The position numbers and the translations under genes were made by a program. From positions 574,953 through 617,377 of the forward strand of contig CM074812.1 of the NCBI GenBank assembly GCA_037447605.1: DNA of 42,425 bases, in the 5' to 3' direction. Position 1 is the stretch's first letter; each line of letters starts with the position of its first letter. Below the pieces are notes generated by a model, which worked only from the letters and a program-made list of their open reading frames with translations, was not told where the DNA came from and did no database searches. This DNA is from Zygnema circumcarinatum. Taxonomy: Eukaryota > Streptophyta > Zygnematophyceae > Zygnematales > Zygnemataceae. Positions 28,301 through 39,204 of this stretch are shown one piece after another.

Positions 28301-30221
28301 TCCCCCTCCCATTGCCAATCCCTCTCTCTCCCGCGGGTCGCAGACGTGGCGTACAAGGCCCTAGACTCGGTGTTCGTGAACGTGCCCCTCCTCTCGCAGG
28401 CGCAGTGGCACCCCTTCAGCGTCTGCTCGAGTCCGCTCGACGGCCGCCGCAGCCTCCGCCTCGTGGTCAGGCCCTCGGGCCATTGGTCCTGCGCGCTGCG
28501 CCGCCTGGCGGCCGCCAAAGAGCCCCTCCTGCTCCGCGTCGAGGGGCCGTACGGCCAAGAACAGGACTACTTTGCAAAGTGCGTAAGAATAGTACGGATC
28601 TTGTTCTTGTCGTTGTTTTTTCTTTGAGAATGAAGATGGGTATTGACCAGATGTTAAGGAAGAGGGGATTGACGAAGGAGGAGGCTCCGTTTGTGCAGGT
28701 ACGACTCGCTCGTTTTGATCGCCGGCGGCAGCGGAATCTCCCCGTTGATGTCTTTGTTGCGGGACTTGCTTCACCGATGTCACAACAGGCAGCAGAGGTT
28801 GATTTCTATCCAATTTGTGACTTTTTAGGGTTCAGTTGTGATACGCTATGTATTATCTGCAGTGTTTCTTACTCATCACTCCATTCTTGGCGGCTCCATT
28901 GCAGGTTGCCTTCCAGCATCACTCTCGTGTGGTCCGTGAAGACCTCCTCCTCGCTGCACCTTTTGGAGGGTATCCAGGCGGCCTCCATCTGTCCGGACTA
29001 CGACCAATTCGTGAACGTCAACATCGATCTCTATGTGACTGAAGAGGCCTCCGCCGGCGAAGAGCAGGACAAGCCCCTCCTGGAAATGACTCGACAGACA
29101 TGGAAACCCATGTACCCCATGGTTCCCCAAGTCGCCGCAGGTGCCTTTTTTCTTGTCAACATTGAGAAAGCAAATCTCGTTGAGAATAAGGACCTTGGCC
29201 TGTCCTTGCATGTCTTCTACAGCTTAATCTGAGGCTTCTAATCTAATCTAATCTAATTTAATCTTAATCTTTGAATAATATAAACTGGTTGTGATTCCAT
29301 GTCTGTGTGCAGGCCGAGACCTCGCATCACTTCTCGTATACATGTTTATTGGTGGGGGCACATTGTTTTCTATCGTCATGTTCTCCCGGTTCCTCGTGGT
29401 TCCTCTTAATGGGCAGTCGTTCGCAGTCATCCCCTTGTGGGTGCGCAGCCTCATATACATTGCCGCCTTCTTGCTTGGCCTCTTCGTCCTCGCGGGAATA
29501 GCGGTGGGGGGGTGGTACCTTATTCGACCCCTACTTCTTCTTCGTCGTGATACTTCCGATGTGAGCATCTTCACTAACCTTTAAGTAAGGCTTGAACATT
29601 AGAAACAATCTTAGAAACACGTGAGCTATCTCTTGACACGCTATTTCTTGGTCGCAGTATTTCGCAATCACTGAATGCTATCTCATGAGTATAAGCATGT
29701 GCAGAATGTCAAACTCGGAGAGGCTACTACGGAGCTGATTGAGCGGGAGTCTTCGATTCCCAAGGGGGAAACCCTCTCATTTTTGCAGCAGCCAAGCATC
29801 ACTTACGGCTCTCGCCCCAACATTGCCGGTATGCGTTGCTTGGCGACAACAACGAAAAGCAATCTAGACACATATAACGACATCCTCACTTCACGATTTG
29901 CCCCACCATGGACCCGAACTAATAGTGCTACTCTGAGAGCTTTGTTAAGGGTTGTAGGATTCTTGATTCATTAGAAGCTCATTGAAATGTTTTGCACATG
30001 CCCATGCCAATGCCCCATGGTGTGATCTTGCAGACGTGCTCTCCAAAGTTATGGAGAATTCCATGGTGCGGGATGTCGGCGTGCTGGTGTGCGGGCCGTA
30101 CGGAATGGAGGTCGACGTGGCGGAGCAGTGCAGGCGGCGCAGCGCCGGACCGCTCTCCCTCCCCTTCTCGTGCGGGAAGCGGCCCGTCCTCAACTTCCAC
30201 AGCCTCTCCTTCACTATGTGA
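25382..30221 (+). CDS. FRO-type ferric-chelate reductase, copy A
   Basis: FRO enzymes pass electrons from NADPH via FAD and two haems across a membrane to reduce Fe3+ or Cu2+. Fourteen exons: 25382-25428, 25642-25701, 25797-25870, 26043-26136, 26319-26478, 26700-26951, 27186-27320, 27425-27620, 28344-28578, 28699-28797, 28905-29140, 29313-29560, 29705-29828, 30034-30221. Phases close; 715 residues, normal for FRO. Haem ligands fit His198/His212 and His273/His287, each pair 14 apart ([27 protein letters not shown]). FAD motif [10 protein letters not shown] (361-370); VEGPYG 405-410; NADPH motif [11 protein letters not shown] (422-432); two membrane helices in exon 12 (about 535-600); VLVCGP (670-675); end FHSLSFTM. 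The donor of exon 2 (GTGGGG) is weak but conserved in copy B. Exon 6 could also start at 26714. Confidence 0.93.
27655..28313. repeat. (TCTCCC)n tract filling intron 8 of copy A
   Basis: About 660 bases of near-pure CTCTCCCTCTCC. The corresponding intron in copy B (37147-37308) has only a short version. The whole intron is stop-free and a multiple of three in the frame of the flanking exons. Confidence 0.95.
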
Positions 30222-30489
30222 AAGGATGAGAAGCATGTTTTTGTTGTGTGTTATAAGGGACGAACCAGAAAGTAGAGTGAAAGGAAGGGGAAGTGTGAAA
30301 GGCTGCCGCCTTTTGACGAGTTTGTTTTGGGTAGAGGAGGTTCATCTGTATGGGAGAATGGGATGTTGGAGGGGATGAAGTGAGCTGTAGGGATGTAGGC
30401 CTTTCAGTTGCCGTGAAAGGTGTTTGCACGAAACTTATCGTGATGGCCAAAAAAATAATACAGAAGGCATGTTTTTCCTTGTTCATGTG

Positions 30490-30655
30490 CTCATCTCGCT
30501 CTCCCTCTCTCTCTCTCCCTCTTTCTCTCTCTCACTCTCTCTCTCTCCCCCCCTCTTTCTCTCACACTCTCTCTCTTACTCACCTTTCCCTCGTTACCAC
30601 AGCACTGCATTCCCTCTTCTATATCGGCCCGTATCCACTCTCTCTCTCACTCAAA
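30490..30655 (+). repeat. CT-rich tract in the 3' flank of copy A
   Basis: (CTCT)n/(TCTCCC)n run about 270 bases after the stop. Copy B has an expanded version at 39485-39690. Confidence 0.85.
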
Positions 30656-31070
30656 ATATAAACATAACCATTTGTATTGATATGAAACACGGCCATAGCA
30701 TGAAACTACCTAATGTTACATGTTAAACACAACCAACTCCACTTTGAACTTGGAACCCAATGTTCCGCAGCCTCCACATGTCAGCTCATATCTTGCTCAC
30801 TCCCTCTTCCTGCTCTAACGCGTGGACCAACCACAACTGTCCACGTTAGTGACGAGCATAGCTGGATTATTCAGATCGGCAAGTGCGATGGTACAATGAT
30901 GCAATGGGACCCCACCCCATGATCCAAGCAACAACTTATACGAAAAGTTACCAAGACTACAAGTGTTGTGTTCAACAAAAATGTCAGTCGAATGGAATGG
31001 AATGGATTTCATGACCCATGGAGTTTGGGGGACTTGTTGTTCGTGCAATACAATTTCAACACAATATCGA

Positions 31071-31079
31071 TAAATATAG
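31071..31079. repeat. Left 9-bp target-site duplication
   Basis: TAAATATAG immediately outside the left inverted repeat, identical to 32404-32412. Confidence 0.7.
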
Positions 31080-32403
31080 GGAGAACTATATACCGCCCCC
31101 CTTTTTTGGTTATCCCGCCACTGTTTTTTTGAAATCCGACCCTCCCATTTCGGCTATTCTGCCCCCCTCCCCCATTTTGGATATTTCGGGAGGAGATCGC
31201 CCCCCTGTTTTGAATATTTCTTTCCCGCCCCTCCCGTCCTCTCCCCGCCCCTCCCCTGCCCTCCCCCTCCCCTTCCCTTCCCTTCCTTTCCTCTTTCGCA
31301 GAAAGAAAGTGAAAGAGAGTGAGAGAGAGAGAGAGCAGAGTGAGAGCAGAGGAGAGAGACTACAGGAGAGAGCAAAGGAGAGAGAAGAGAGAGAGAGAGC
31401 AAAGGAGCGAGAGCCGAGTGAGAGCAGAGGAGAGAGAGACTAGAGGAGAGAGCAAAGGAGAGAGCAAAGGAGAGAGAGAATGAGCAGAGGAGAGAGCAAA
31501 GGAGAGAGAGAATGAGCAGAGGAGAGAGCAAAGGAGAGAGAGAGAGAGAGTGAGTAGAGTAAGAGCAAAGGAGAGAGAGACTAGAGGAGAGAGCACAGGA
31601 GAGAGCAAAGGCGAAAGAGAGAATGAGCAGAGGAGAGAGAAGAGGAGAGAGAAAGACTAGAGGAGAGAGAGCAGAGGGGAGAGAGAGAGAGAAAGAGAGA
31701 GAGAGAGAAGACAGAGCAAGCAAGCAAGCCAACCATTACATCATGACAGAGCTTCACACTCACCAAAAGAAAAAGGATAAAAAGAGAATAAAAAGTTCCT
31801 AAATATAGAAAAAAATCGCAAACCGAGAGGAAGAAGGGAAGGGGAGGGGTGGGCAGGGGAGGGGAGGGAGGAGGGAGGGAGGGAGGGGAGGGGTGGGCAG
31901 GGGAGGGAGGGAGGGAGGAGGGAGGGGAGGGGTGGGCAGGGGAGGGAGGGAGGGGAGGAGGAGGGAGGGAGGGAGGGAGGGAGGGAGGGAGGGCGGAGGG
32001 AGGGAGGGAGGGGAGGGGAGGGAGGGAGGAGGGAGGGAGGGAGGTGGGCAGGGGAGGGAGGGAGGAGGAGGAGGAGGAGGGAGGGAGGGAGGGAGGAGGG
32101 AGGGAGGGAGGGAGGGAGGGAGGGAGGGAGGAGGGAGGGAGGGAGGGAGGAGGGAGGGAGGGAGGGAGGGGAGGGGAGGGAGGGAGGGAGGGAGGGAGGG
32201 AGGGAGGGGAGGGAAGGGGAGGGAGGGGAGGGGAGGGAGGGAGGGAGGAGGGGAGGGGCGGGAAAGAAATATTCAAAACAGGGGGGCGATCTCCCGAAAT
32301 ATCCAAAATGGGGGAGGGGGGCAGAATAGCCGAAATGGGAGGGTCGGATTTCGAAAAAACAGTGGCGGGATAACCAAAAAAGGGGGGCGGTATATAGTTC
32401 TCC
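31080..32403. mobile_element. 1.32-kb element with ~155-bp terminal inverted repeats, 9-bp target duplication
   Basis: The ends read GGAGAACTATATACCGCCCC at the left (31080) and its complement at the right (to 32403). The inverted arms extend about 155 bases (31080-31235 and about 32265-32403) and are nearly identical apart from small indels. A 9-bp duplication (TAAATATAG) flanks the element, which with long arms fits Mutator-like or foldback elements. The interior is purine-rich: (AGAGAGCAAAGGAG)n at 31305-31715 and (GGGA)n at 31830-32255, separated by about 100 bases of ordinary sequence. No transposase is seen, so it is non-autonomous. A relative lies at 32817-33910. Confidence 0.82.
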
Positions 32404-32412
32404 TAAATATAG
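32404..32412. repeat. Right 9-bp target-site duplication
   Basis: TAAATATAG immediately outside the right inverted repeat. Confidence 0.7.
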
Positions 32413-32424
32413 TCGTAAATTTCG

Positions 32425-32540
32425 TCAATATAGTCAATATAGTCAATATAGTCAATATAGTCAATATTGTCGTGAATATCGTCAATATCGTCGTCAATGC
32501 CGTCAATATCGTCACCAATATCGCCAATATCGGCCTACTC
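32425..32540 (+). repeat. (TCAATATAG/TCGTCAATA)n block
   Basis: Nine- to twelve-base units, starting as TATAGTCAA and drifting to ATCGTCAAT. It marks the left edge of duplicated segment B. Confidence 0.8.
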
Positions 32541-32816
32541 TAACTTGCGTACTCCGAGCACGAGCCAACAGTCACGTTCACACTCCAAAGCTGGCAGACA
32601 ATGCCGGCAGATTTCTCGTACGGAAGTCAGTCCTGCCGCGGCCTGCGCCATGCGAGGATGTGCGCCCGCCCCGCACAGTTGAGTTGTTGTTGAGTTGGTT
32701 GGCGCGCGCAGTTGAGTTGTGGCACAATCCCGCGCAATGTGCAAGAGCTTGTTGACCCACCGCGGGTCCACATGTCGAGCACATTGCGCTTTAGTTTGAG
32801 CCAGCCATTGGCAAGG

Positions 32817-33910
32817 AAAATGATACTTCGCCCCCCCCCCTTTGGGTTATCCCGCCCCATTCATTTTTTGAAAACCCGCCCTCTCATTTTGACTATTCCA
32901 TCCCCCCCCCCTCCTCTCCCCATTTTGGATATGTCGGGAGGAGATAACTCTTCCCCTTTCCACCCCTACACCTGCCCTCCCCTCCGGTCCTCTCCCTTCC
33001 CCCCCTCCCCTCCCCTCCCTCTTCTCCCCTGCTCTCCCCTCCCGTCCTCTCCCCTCCCCTCGCCTTCATTCCCCTCCTCTTCTCGGTTTGCAATTTCCAA
33101 AGAAATGACTGAGTAAAAGACTCGCGATGAGTTTGTACAAGTCATGACCGAGCACTACAAGCACGAAGGATTTCACATCAATATCGGCAAGCATAGCGAC
33201 AGCCGCTGACTCTACCTGCAATGCTACTCTCCTCTAACTGCTCTCTCCCCTCTAGTCTCTCCTCTTCTCTCTCCTATGCTCTCTCCTCTGCTCTATCTCT
33301 CTCTCTCCTCTGCTCTCTCTCTCTCTCGCTCTCCTCTTCTCTCCCTCTCTCTCCTCTGCACTCCTTTACTCTCTCTCTCGCTCTCTCCTTTACTCACTCT
33401 CCTCACTCCTTTACTGCTCTATCTCTCTCTCTCCTCTACTCTATCTCTCCTATACTCTCTCTCTCCTTTGCTCTGTCTCCTCTAGTCTCTCTCTCCTCTG
33501 CTCTCTCTTTTCTGCCCCCTCTCCGCTAGTCTCTCCTCTGTTCTCTCTCTCTCTCGTCTGCTCTCTCTCTGTTTTCTCTCCTCTGCCCTCTCCTCTGCCC
33601 TCTCTCACTCTCCTCTGCTCTCTCTCTCTCCTCTGCTCTCTCTCTCCTCTGCTCTCTCTCTCCTCTGCTCTCTCCTCTGCTCGCTCTCCTCGCCTCTCTC
33701 TCCTCTGCTCTGCTCTCTCAGCGAATGTGTCGTTACGGACGTTGCGCTGATGTGTGACAAGGAGAAAACAGGGGGGTGAATGTCCAAAATGGGGAAGGGC
33801 TGGATAATCGAAAACAGAGGGCGGAATAGCCAAAATGGGAGGGCGGGATTTAAAAAAAAACGGGGCGGGATAATCCAAGGGGGGTTGGGGAGGGGGCGAA
33901 GTATCATTTT
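32817..33910. mobile_element. 1.09-kb relative of the 31080 element, inserted in copy B
   Basis: Ends read AAAATGATACTTCGCCCCC and its exact complement. The inverted arms (about 32817-32945 and 33770-33910) share with the 31080 element the phrases TTATCCCGCCC, TTTTTT-AAA-CCCGCCCTC and CATTTTGG-TAT. The interior is pyrimidine-rich ((CTCTCCTCTG)n at 33230-33720) with about 130 bases of ordinary sequence. No transposase. No target duplication is found, and about 130 bases present in copy A are missing here, so an insertion-deletion or an old event is likely. Confidence 0.72.
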
Positions 33911-34016
33911 GAAACGAATCGTGGCGAATCGCGAATCGCGATTGGAGGATGCTCGACAACAAGGTGGCCGTTGTGGAACTTCCCTTCGCTCGACTCACAC
34001 ACTGTACAATGTTCCG

Positions 34017-34306
34017 GGCCGTACAGGTTTGTAGTACCGTACAAACATGGACGCACGAGTGCTTGTACTGTACAGTACTGTAGCCATGATCGTACAGATC
34101 GTACAGAAGATACAAATTTTGCATGCCGTACATAATGTACATGTGACTGGATTGTACAAATTTTACAGGCCTTACAGATCGTACATGCCATCGATCGTGC
34201 ACAATTTACAGATTGTACAAATTGTACATATCCAGTACAGTACTGTACAGTACTGTAATCAGATTGTACAAATCGTACAGGCCGTTCGGACCGTACATGG
34301 TGCTGT
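34017..34306. promoter_or_regulatory. Expanded GTAC array upstream of ferric reductase B
   Basis: About 20 GTAC tetramers in 290 bases, including CAGTACAGTACTGTACAGTA at about 34232. The same region of copy A (24640-24765) has eight. GTAC is the core of copper-response elements bound by SBP-domain regulators. The self-complementary tetramers can also form hairpins. Confidence 0.5.
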
Positions 34307-34963
34307 CCCCTCTGAGGGCACGCGCCAAACGAGAATCGCACGCACTCTCGCACGTCACACGCACACTCGCACGTGCGAGAGGTTCTTGTCCAATAGAAAA
34401 GTGTCACGTGAGCATTGTGGCTCGTTCCGTGCCCTGAGCGGCTACGTGGCCAATCCTACGCTCTGTGGTGCTGACATTTTAACCAATAGCCAACTGCCAC
34501 GACAATTATTTTTAGTACGGATATGACGTACTTCATGACACCGTATCGAGCCATTTTTGAGCAAGTCGAATTCGTTTCACTCAAAAATAGTTCAAGGCTC
34601 AACATTGCTCCCCCTCGCCAAACATGGTTCACCGTTTACGGAACAATGCAAAATGTCAACTCAGGCTCACTCAATCCAATCATGAAATCTTGACTCGCCT
34701 CATATCAACTCAGCTCAAATTAACTCAGCCTGACTGTCGGTGCCGTATTTCCAAATGTCGGTGCCGTATTTCCAAATGTCGGTGCCGACATTTATTTTTG
34801 CTAGCTCCGGCGGGGGACGGGCGTCTTCAAAAGGGAGGGAGGCGCCGCCCCTTCGAGCAGAGCCGTCCTCCCTCCCTCCCTCCCTCCCTCCCTGCCTCCC
34901 TCCCTCCCTTCCTCCTTCCCTCCCTCGAACTGAGGGTGAGAAAATTCTTGCTTTCGGTCCACC

Positions 34964-37900
34964 ATGCCAGCCATGGCGGCGGGGGAGGAGAGACCCCGCA
35001 CTTCCTTCTTGGCAGTGGGGTGAGTGAGTGAGTGTGTGCGTGTGAGGGAGGGTGAGGGATCTGCTTCCTTCCTTCTGCTGCTGCTGCTACTGCTGCTGCT
35101 GGGGCTGCTCAGCATTATTGAAACTGATTCTCCTCGGTGTGAGTAGAACAGTCAGTAGAAAGGAGAGCTATTTTGATCTAACGGATTCAACGGGGGGGGA
35201 GCGGGTGGGGGGTGGGGGCGCAGATGGGCGTACGCGCTACTGGCCACAATGTGGGGCGCGTGGATCCTTTGGATCGCCGAATGGTGGGGCCTACATGCAT
35301 GCCTTGAGTTCCTTCACGTGCAGGGAAGCTGGAGATATCGCAGCTTTCATTTAACATTTCAAAGTAAATGAATTGCAGGTATTTCAAGCCGTTGTCGTGG
35401 TGGGACTGGCCAAAGAAGATTGGTCGATCGGGATACCTCGACTGGGCAGGTGGAAACCCCGCCACTTTCTCTATCCTCTCTTTCTCTCTATCACTCTCTT
35501 TCCCTCTCTCTCGCTTTCTCCCTCGCCCTCACCCCACCCCTCCCCCCAACCCTTCGTTTCTCCACACTCAATAAAGCCTTTTCCTGTTTGCTGCAGACGG
35601 CTACTGGGTGTTCATGGTGGTTCCCCAGCTTCTGGTCACAGTGTTGGCGTATCTCTACCTCAAGATCGATCGCCGCCAATTCCCCAACAGGTCAGCAACT
35701 CTGTCGTCGATCGCGGTGGCACGTGTCCCCCATGAATGTATACATGCATGTGTATATACATACATGCAGGCATGCATGCACCACCATGCGCTGTACTTCA
35801 AATGACCCATAGTCACAGTCGGACTGATTGATTGATTGATTGATTGGCGAGCCCCAATCTGACCGACGTCACCGCCGCGTGCCACGTGTCAGGAGCCTCC
35901 CCGGCGGCAAGGCCCCCGCGCGGTGGGCACGGACCGTCGTTGTGGCGCAGCGCTCGTTGGGAGTGCTCTCACTCAGCGAACTCTTCTGGATCGCTGTTAC
36001 AGTCGCGCTCCTCACATGGTACATCGGCCGCACTACATGGAAATCCTGGCGCGTATTGGAGAGACCGCCGGCGCATTCAGGTCACATGCATGGGGCGGTG
36101 GATATGTCCTTAAAGATGTACGTCTATCCTCGCCTACTCCCCAGCAGCCCACCAGAAACGAAAATCCTTAATTGTTCAATGGTCACGTCTATCGTTGTTA
36201 GGGCGGGGCGCGCAGGTGGCAGAAGAAGATAGACAAGTTTTGCCATAACTTCGGATGGGGGTCAAGTATCCTTCTCTTTGTCATGTTCTTCCCGGTCAGT
36301 CGGAGCTCCCCTCTGCTGCGCGCCACTGGAATTCCGTACGAGAAGGCGCTCACGTACCACCGTTGGATGGCACACGGCATGCTCTTTCTAGGCTCTGTCC
36401 ATGGCGTGGGATACTGGATTCTGTGGCTACTCGAGGGGAAGTTCGATGAGAACGTGCGGTTATCACCATCACCTCTACCGTTGTTGCCACCTTCGTCACG
36501 TTTTGTGTTGTTATCCTTTCCTCGTTGTATTAAAGGATTTTGGGCATATAATTCTTTGAAGTTGGTTCTTGTTCTTTGCATTGTGGTCTCACGTCGTCTC
36601 TAATATTCAAGACATTCCTTGTTGCCTTTTGCACTATCGTTTCAGATTATTCAGCGTGTTTAAGGATGACTAACCATGTTGGCTTCTATGGCGGGTGGGT
36701 TTGGCAGGTGTCGCTGTGGCAGGAGCATGGAATCAACTATTTGGCTGGCGAGATCTGCCTCATCGCAGGGTTTGTGATATGGGTCACATCCATCGGGCCC
36801 GTTCGCCGCCGAATGTTTGAATTCTTCGTCAGAACTCATCAGGTGCAAGGCCACCATCATCTATGAGCAGTGCATAAGAGATGCATGCTACCTATCAGTG
36901 GCTCGTTATTCAATAATGTCCGCTGCTATGTGCTATCGTCTTTGTTGCAGATTGTCTATCTCATCTTCATAGTCTTCTTCATGATGCACCTTTTCGACTT
37001 GTGGCTTCACGTGATGTTCCCTTCGATCCTACTGTATGGCATCGACCGCATTCTGCGTATAGCACAGGGCATGCATCTCGTGCAGGCGCAGAGTGTTGCC
37101 ATTCTCAAGGATGGCAGCGTTGAACTAACTTTGCCCATAGCTGAAGGTTCGTCAAACCCACCCCCCCCCCTCTCACTCTCTCGCACCCACTATCTCATTC
37201 TCTTTCCTTATGTCTCTTTATCTCTCTCCCTCTCTCCCTCTCTCCCTCTTCCCCCCCCTCTCCCTCCTCCCTCCCATTGCCAATCCCTCTCTCTCCCGCG
37301 GGTCGCAGACGTGGCGTACAAGGCCCTAGACTCGGTGTTCGTGAACGTGCCCCTCCTCTCGCAGGCGCAGTGGCACCCCTTCAGCGTCTGCTCGAGTCCG
37401 CTCGACGGCCGCCGCAGCCTCCGCCTCGTGGTCAGGCCCTCGGGCCATTGGTCCTGCGCGCTGCGCCGCCTGGCGGCCGCCAAAGAGCCCCTCCTGCTCC
37501 GCGTCGAGGGGCCGTACGGCCAAGAGCAGGACTACTTTGCAAAGTGCGTTAGAATAGTACGGATCTTGTTCTTGTCGTTGTTTTTTCTTTGAGAATGAAG
37601 ATGGGTATTGACCAGATGTTAAGGAAGAGGGGATTGACGAAGGAGGAGGCTCCGTTTGTGCAGGTATGACTCGCTCGTTTTGATCGCCGGCGGCAGCGGA
37701 ATCTCCCCGTTGATGTCTTTGTTGCGGGACTTGCTTCACCGATGTCACAACAGGCAGCAGAGGTTGATTTCTATCCAATTTGTGACTTTTTAGGGTTCAG
37801 TTGTGATACGCTATGTATTATCTGCAGTGTTTCTTACTCATCACTCCATTCTTGGCGGCTCCATTGCAGGTTGCCTTCCAGCATCACTCTCGTGTGGTCC

Positions 37901-39204
37901 GTGAAGACCTCCTCCTCGCTGCACCTTTTGGAGGGTATCCAGGCGGCCTCCATCTGTCCGGACTACGACCAATTCGTGAACGTCAACATCGATCTCTATG
38001 TGACTGAAGAGGCCTCAGCCGGCGAAGAGCAGGGCAAGCCCCTCCTGGAAATGACTCGACAGACATGGAAACCCATGTACCCCATGGTTCCCCAAGTCGC
38101 CGCAGGTGCCCTTCTTCTTGTCAACATTGAGAAAACAAATCTCGTTGAGAATAAGGACCTTGGCCTGTCCTTGCATGTCTTCTACAGCTTAATCTGAGGC
38201 TTCTAATCATGTCATGAGGCTTCTATCGTGTATATCCTACAGCTTAATCCTTGAACAATGTAAACTGGTTCTGATGCTGTGTCTGTGTGCAGGCCGAGAC
38301 CTCGCATCACTTCTCGTATACATGTTTATTGGTGGGGGCACATTTTCTTCTATCGTCGTGTTCTCCCGGTTCCTCGTGGGTCCTATTGACGGGCAGTCGT
38401 TCGCAGTCATCCCCTTGTGGGTGCGCAGCCTCATATACATTGCCGCCTTCTTGCTTGGCCTCTTCGTCTTCGCGGGAATAGCGGTGGGGGGGTGGTACCT
38501 TATTCGACCCCTACTTCTTCGTCGTGATACTTCCAATGTGAGCCTCTTCACCAACCTAAAGTAAGGCTTGAACATTAGAAACAATCTTAGAAACACGTGA
38601 GCCCTCTCTTGATACGCTATCTCTTGGTCGCTGTATTTCGCAAACTTTGAAGGCTATGTCATGAGTATGAGCATGTGCAGGATGTCAAACTCGGAGATGC
38701 TACTACGGAGCTGATTGAGCGGGAGTCTTCGATTCCCAAGGGGGAAACCCTCTCATTTTTGCAGCAGCCAAGCATCACTTACGGCTCTCGCCCCAACATT
38801 GCCGGTATGCGTTGCTTGGCGACAACACATACACATAACACACAACACATATAACGACATCCTCTCTTCACGAGTTGCCCCACCATGGACCCGAACTAAC
38901 AGTGCTGCTTTGAGAGCTTTGTTAAGGGTTGTAGGATTCTTGATTCATTGGAAGCTCATTGAAATGTTTTACCGATGCCCATGCCCACGTCCATGCCCCA
39001 CGGTGTGATATTGCAGATGTGCTCTCCAAAGTTATGGAGAATTCCATGGTGCGGGATGTCGGCGTGCTGGTGTGCGGGCCGTACGGAATGGAGGTCGACG
39101 TGGCGGAGCAGTGCAGGCGGCGCAGCGCCGGACCGCTCTCCCTTCCCTTCTCGTGCGGGAAACGACCAGTCCTCAACTTCCACAGCCTCTCCTTCACTAT
39201 GTGA
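34964..39204 (+). CDS. FRO-type ferric-chelate reductase, copy B
   Basis: Same enzyme class and exon plan as copy A. Exons: 34973-35019 (an in-frame ATG also at 34964), 35224-35283, 35379-35449, 35597-35690, 35893-36052, 36202-36453, 36708-36842, 36951-37146, 37309-37543, 37664-37762, 37870-38105, 38293-38537, 38681-38804, 39017-39204. Phases close; 713 residues from 34973 or 716 from 34964. All four haem histidines, the HPFS, VEGPYG, AGGSGIS and CGP motifs and the FHSLSFTM end are kept. Relative to A it lacks one codon in exon 3 (SWWDWP versus SWWGDWP) and one in exon 12 (one Leu fewer); only in-frame indels, so both copies appear to be under selection. Exons 9-11 and their introns are almost identical to A, while exons 2-6 differ more. 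Confidence 0.93.

Larger units (their letters stand above)
24130..31050 (+). repeat. Segmental duplication, copy A
   Basis: Colinear with 32530-40150. Shared text starts near GAGCCAACAGTCRCGTTCAC and continues through the whole ferric reductase gene and its 3' flank to GGGGGACTTGT. Copy A lacks the element inserted at 32817 in copy B. Confidence 0.88.

Noticed and set aside
28621-28690. Extra FRO exon reading [21 protein letters not shown]
   Set aside because: It lies inside intron 9; joining 28578 to 28699 gives the NADPH-binding segment in frame and matches copy B.
27419-29232. Very long Ser/Pro/Leu open frames on plus and Arg/Glu/Gly frames on minus
   Set aside because: They are six-base repeat translations across FRO intron 8; the true exons on each side belong to the reductase.
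31154-32543. Several long open frames in the 31-32.5 kb interval
   Set aside because: They are translations of the purine core of the inverted-repeat element; no transposase motif.
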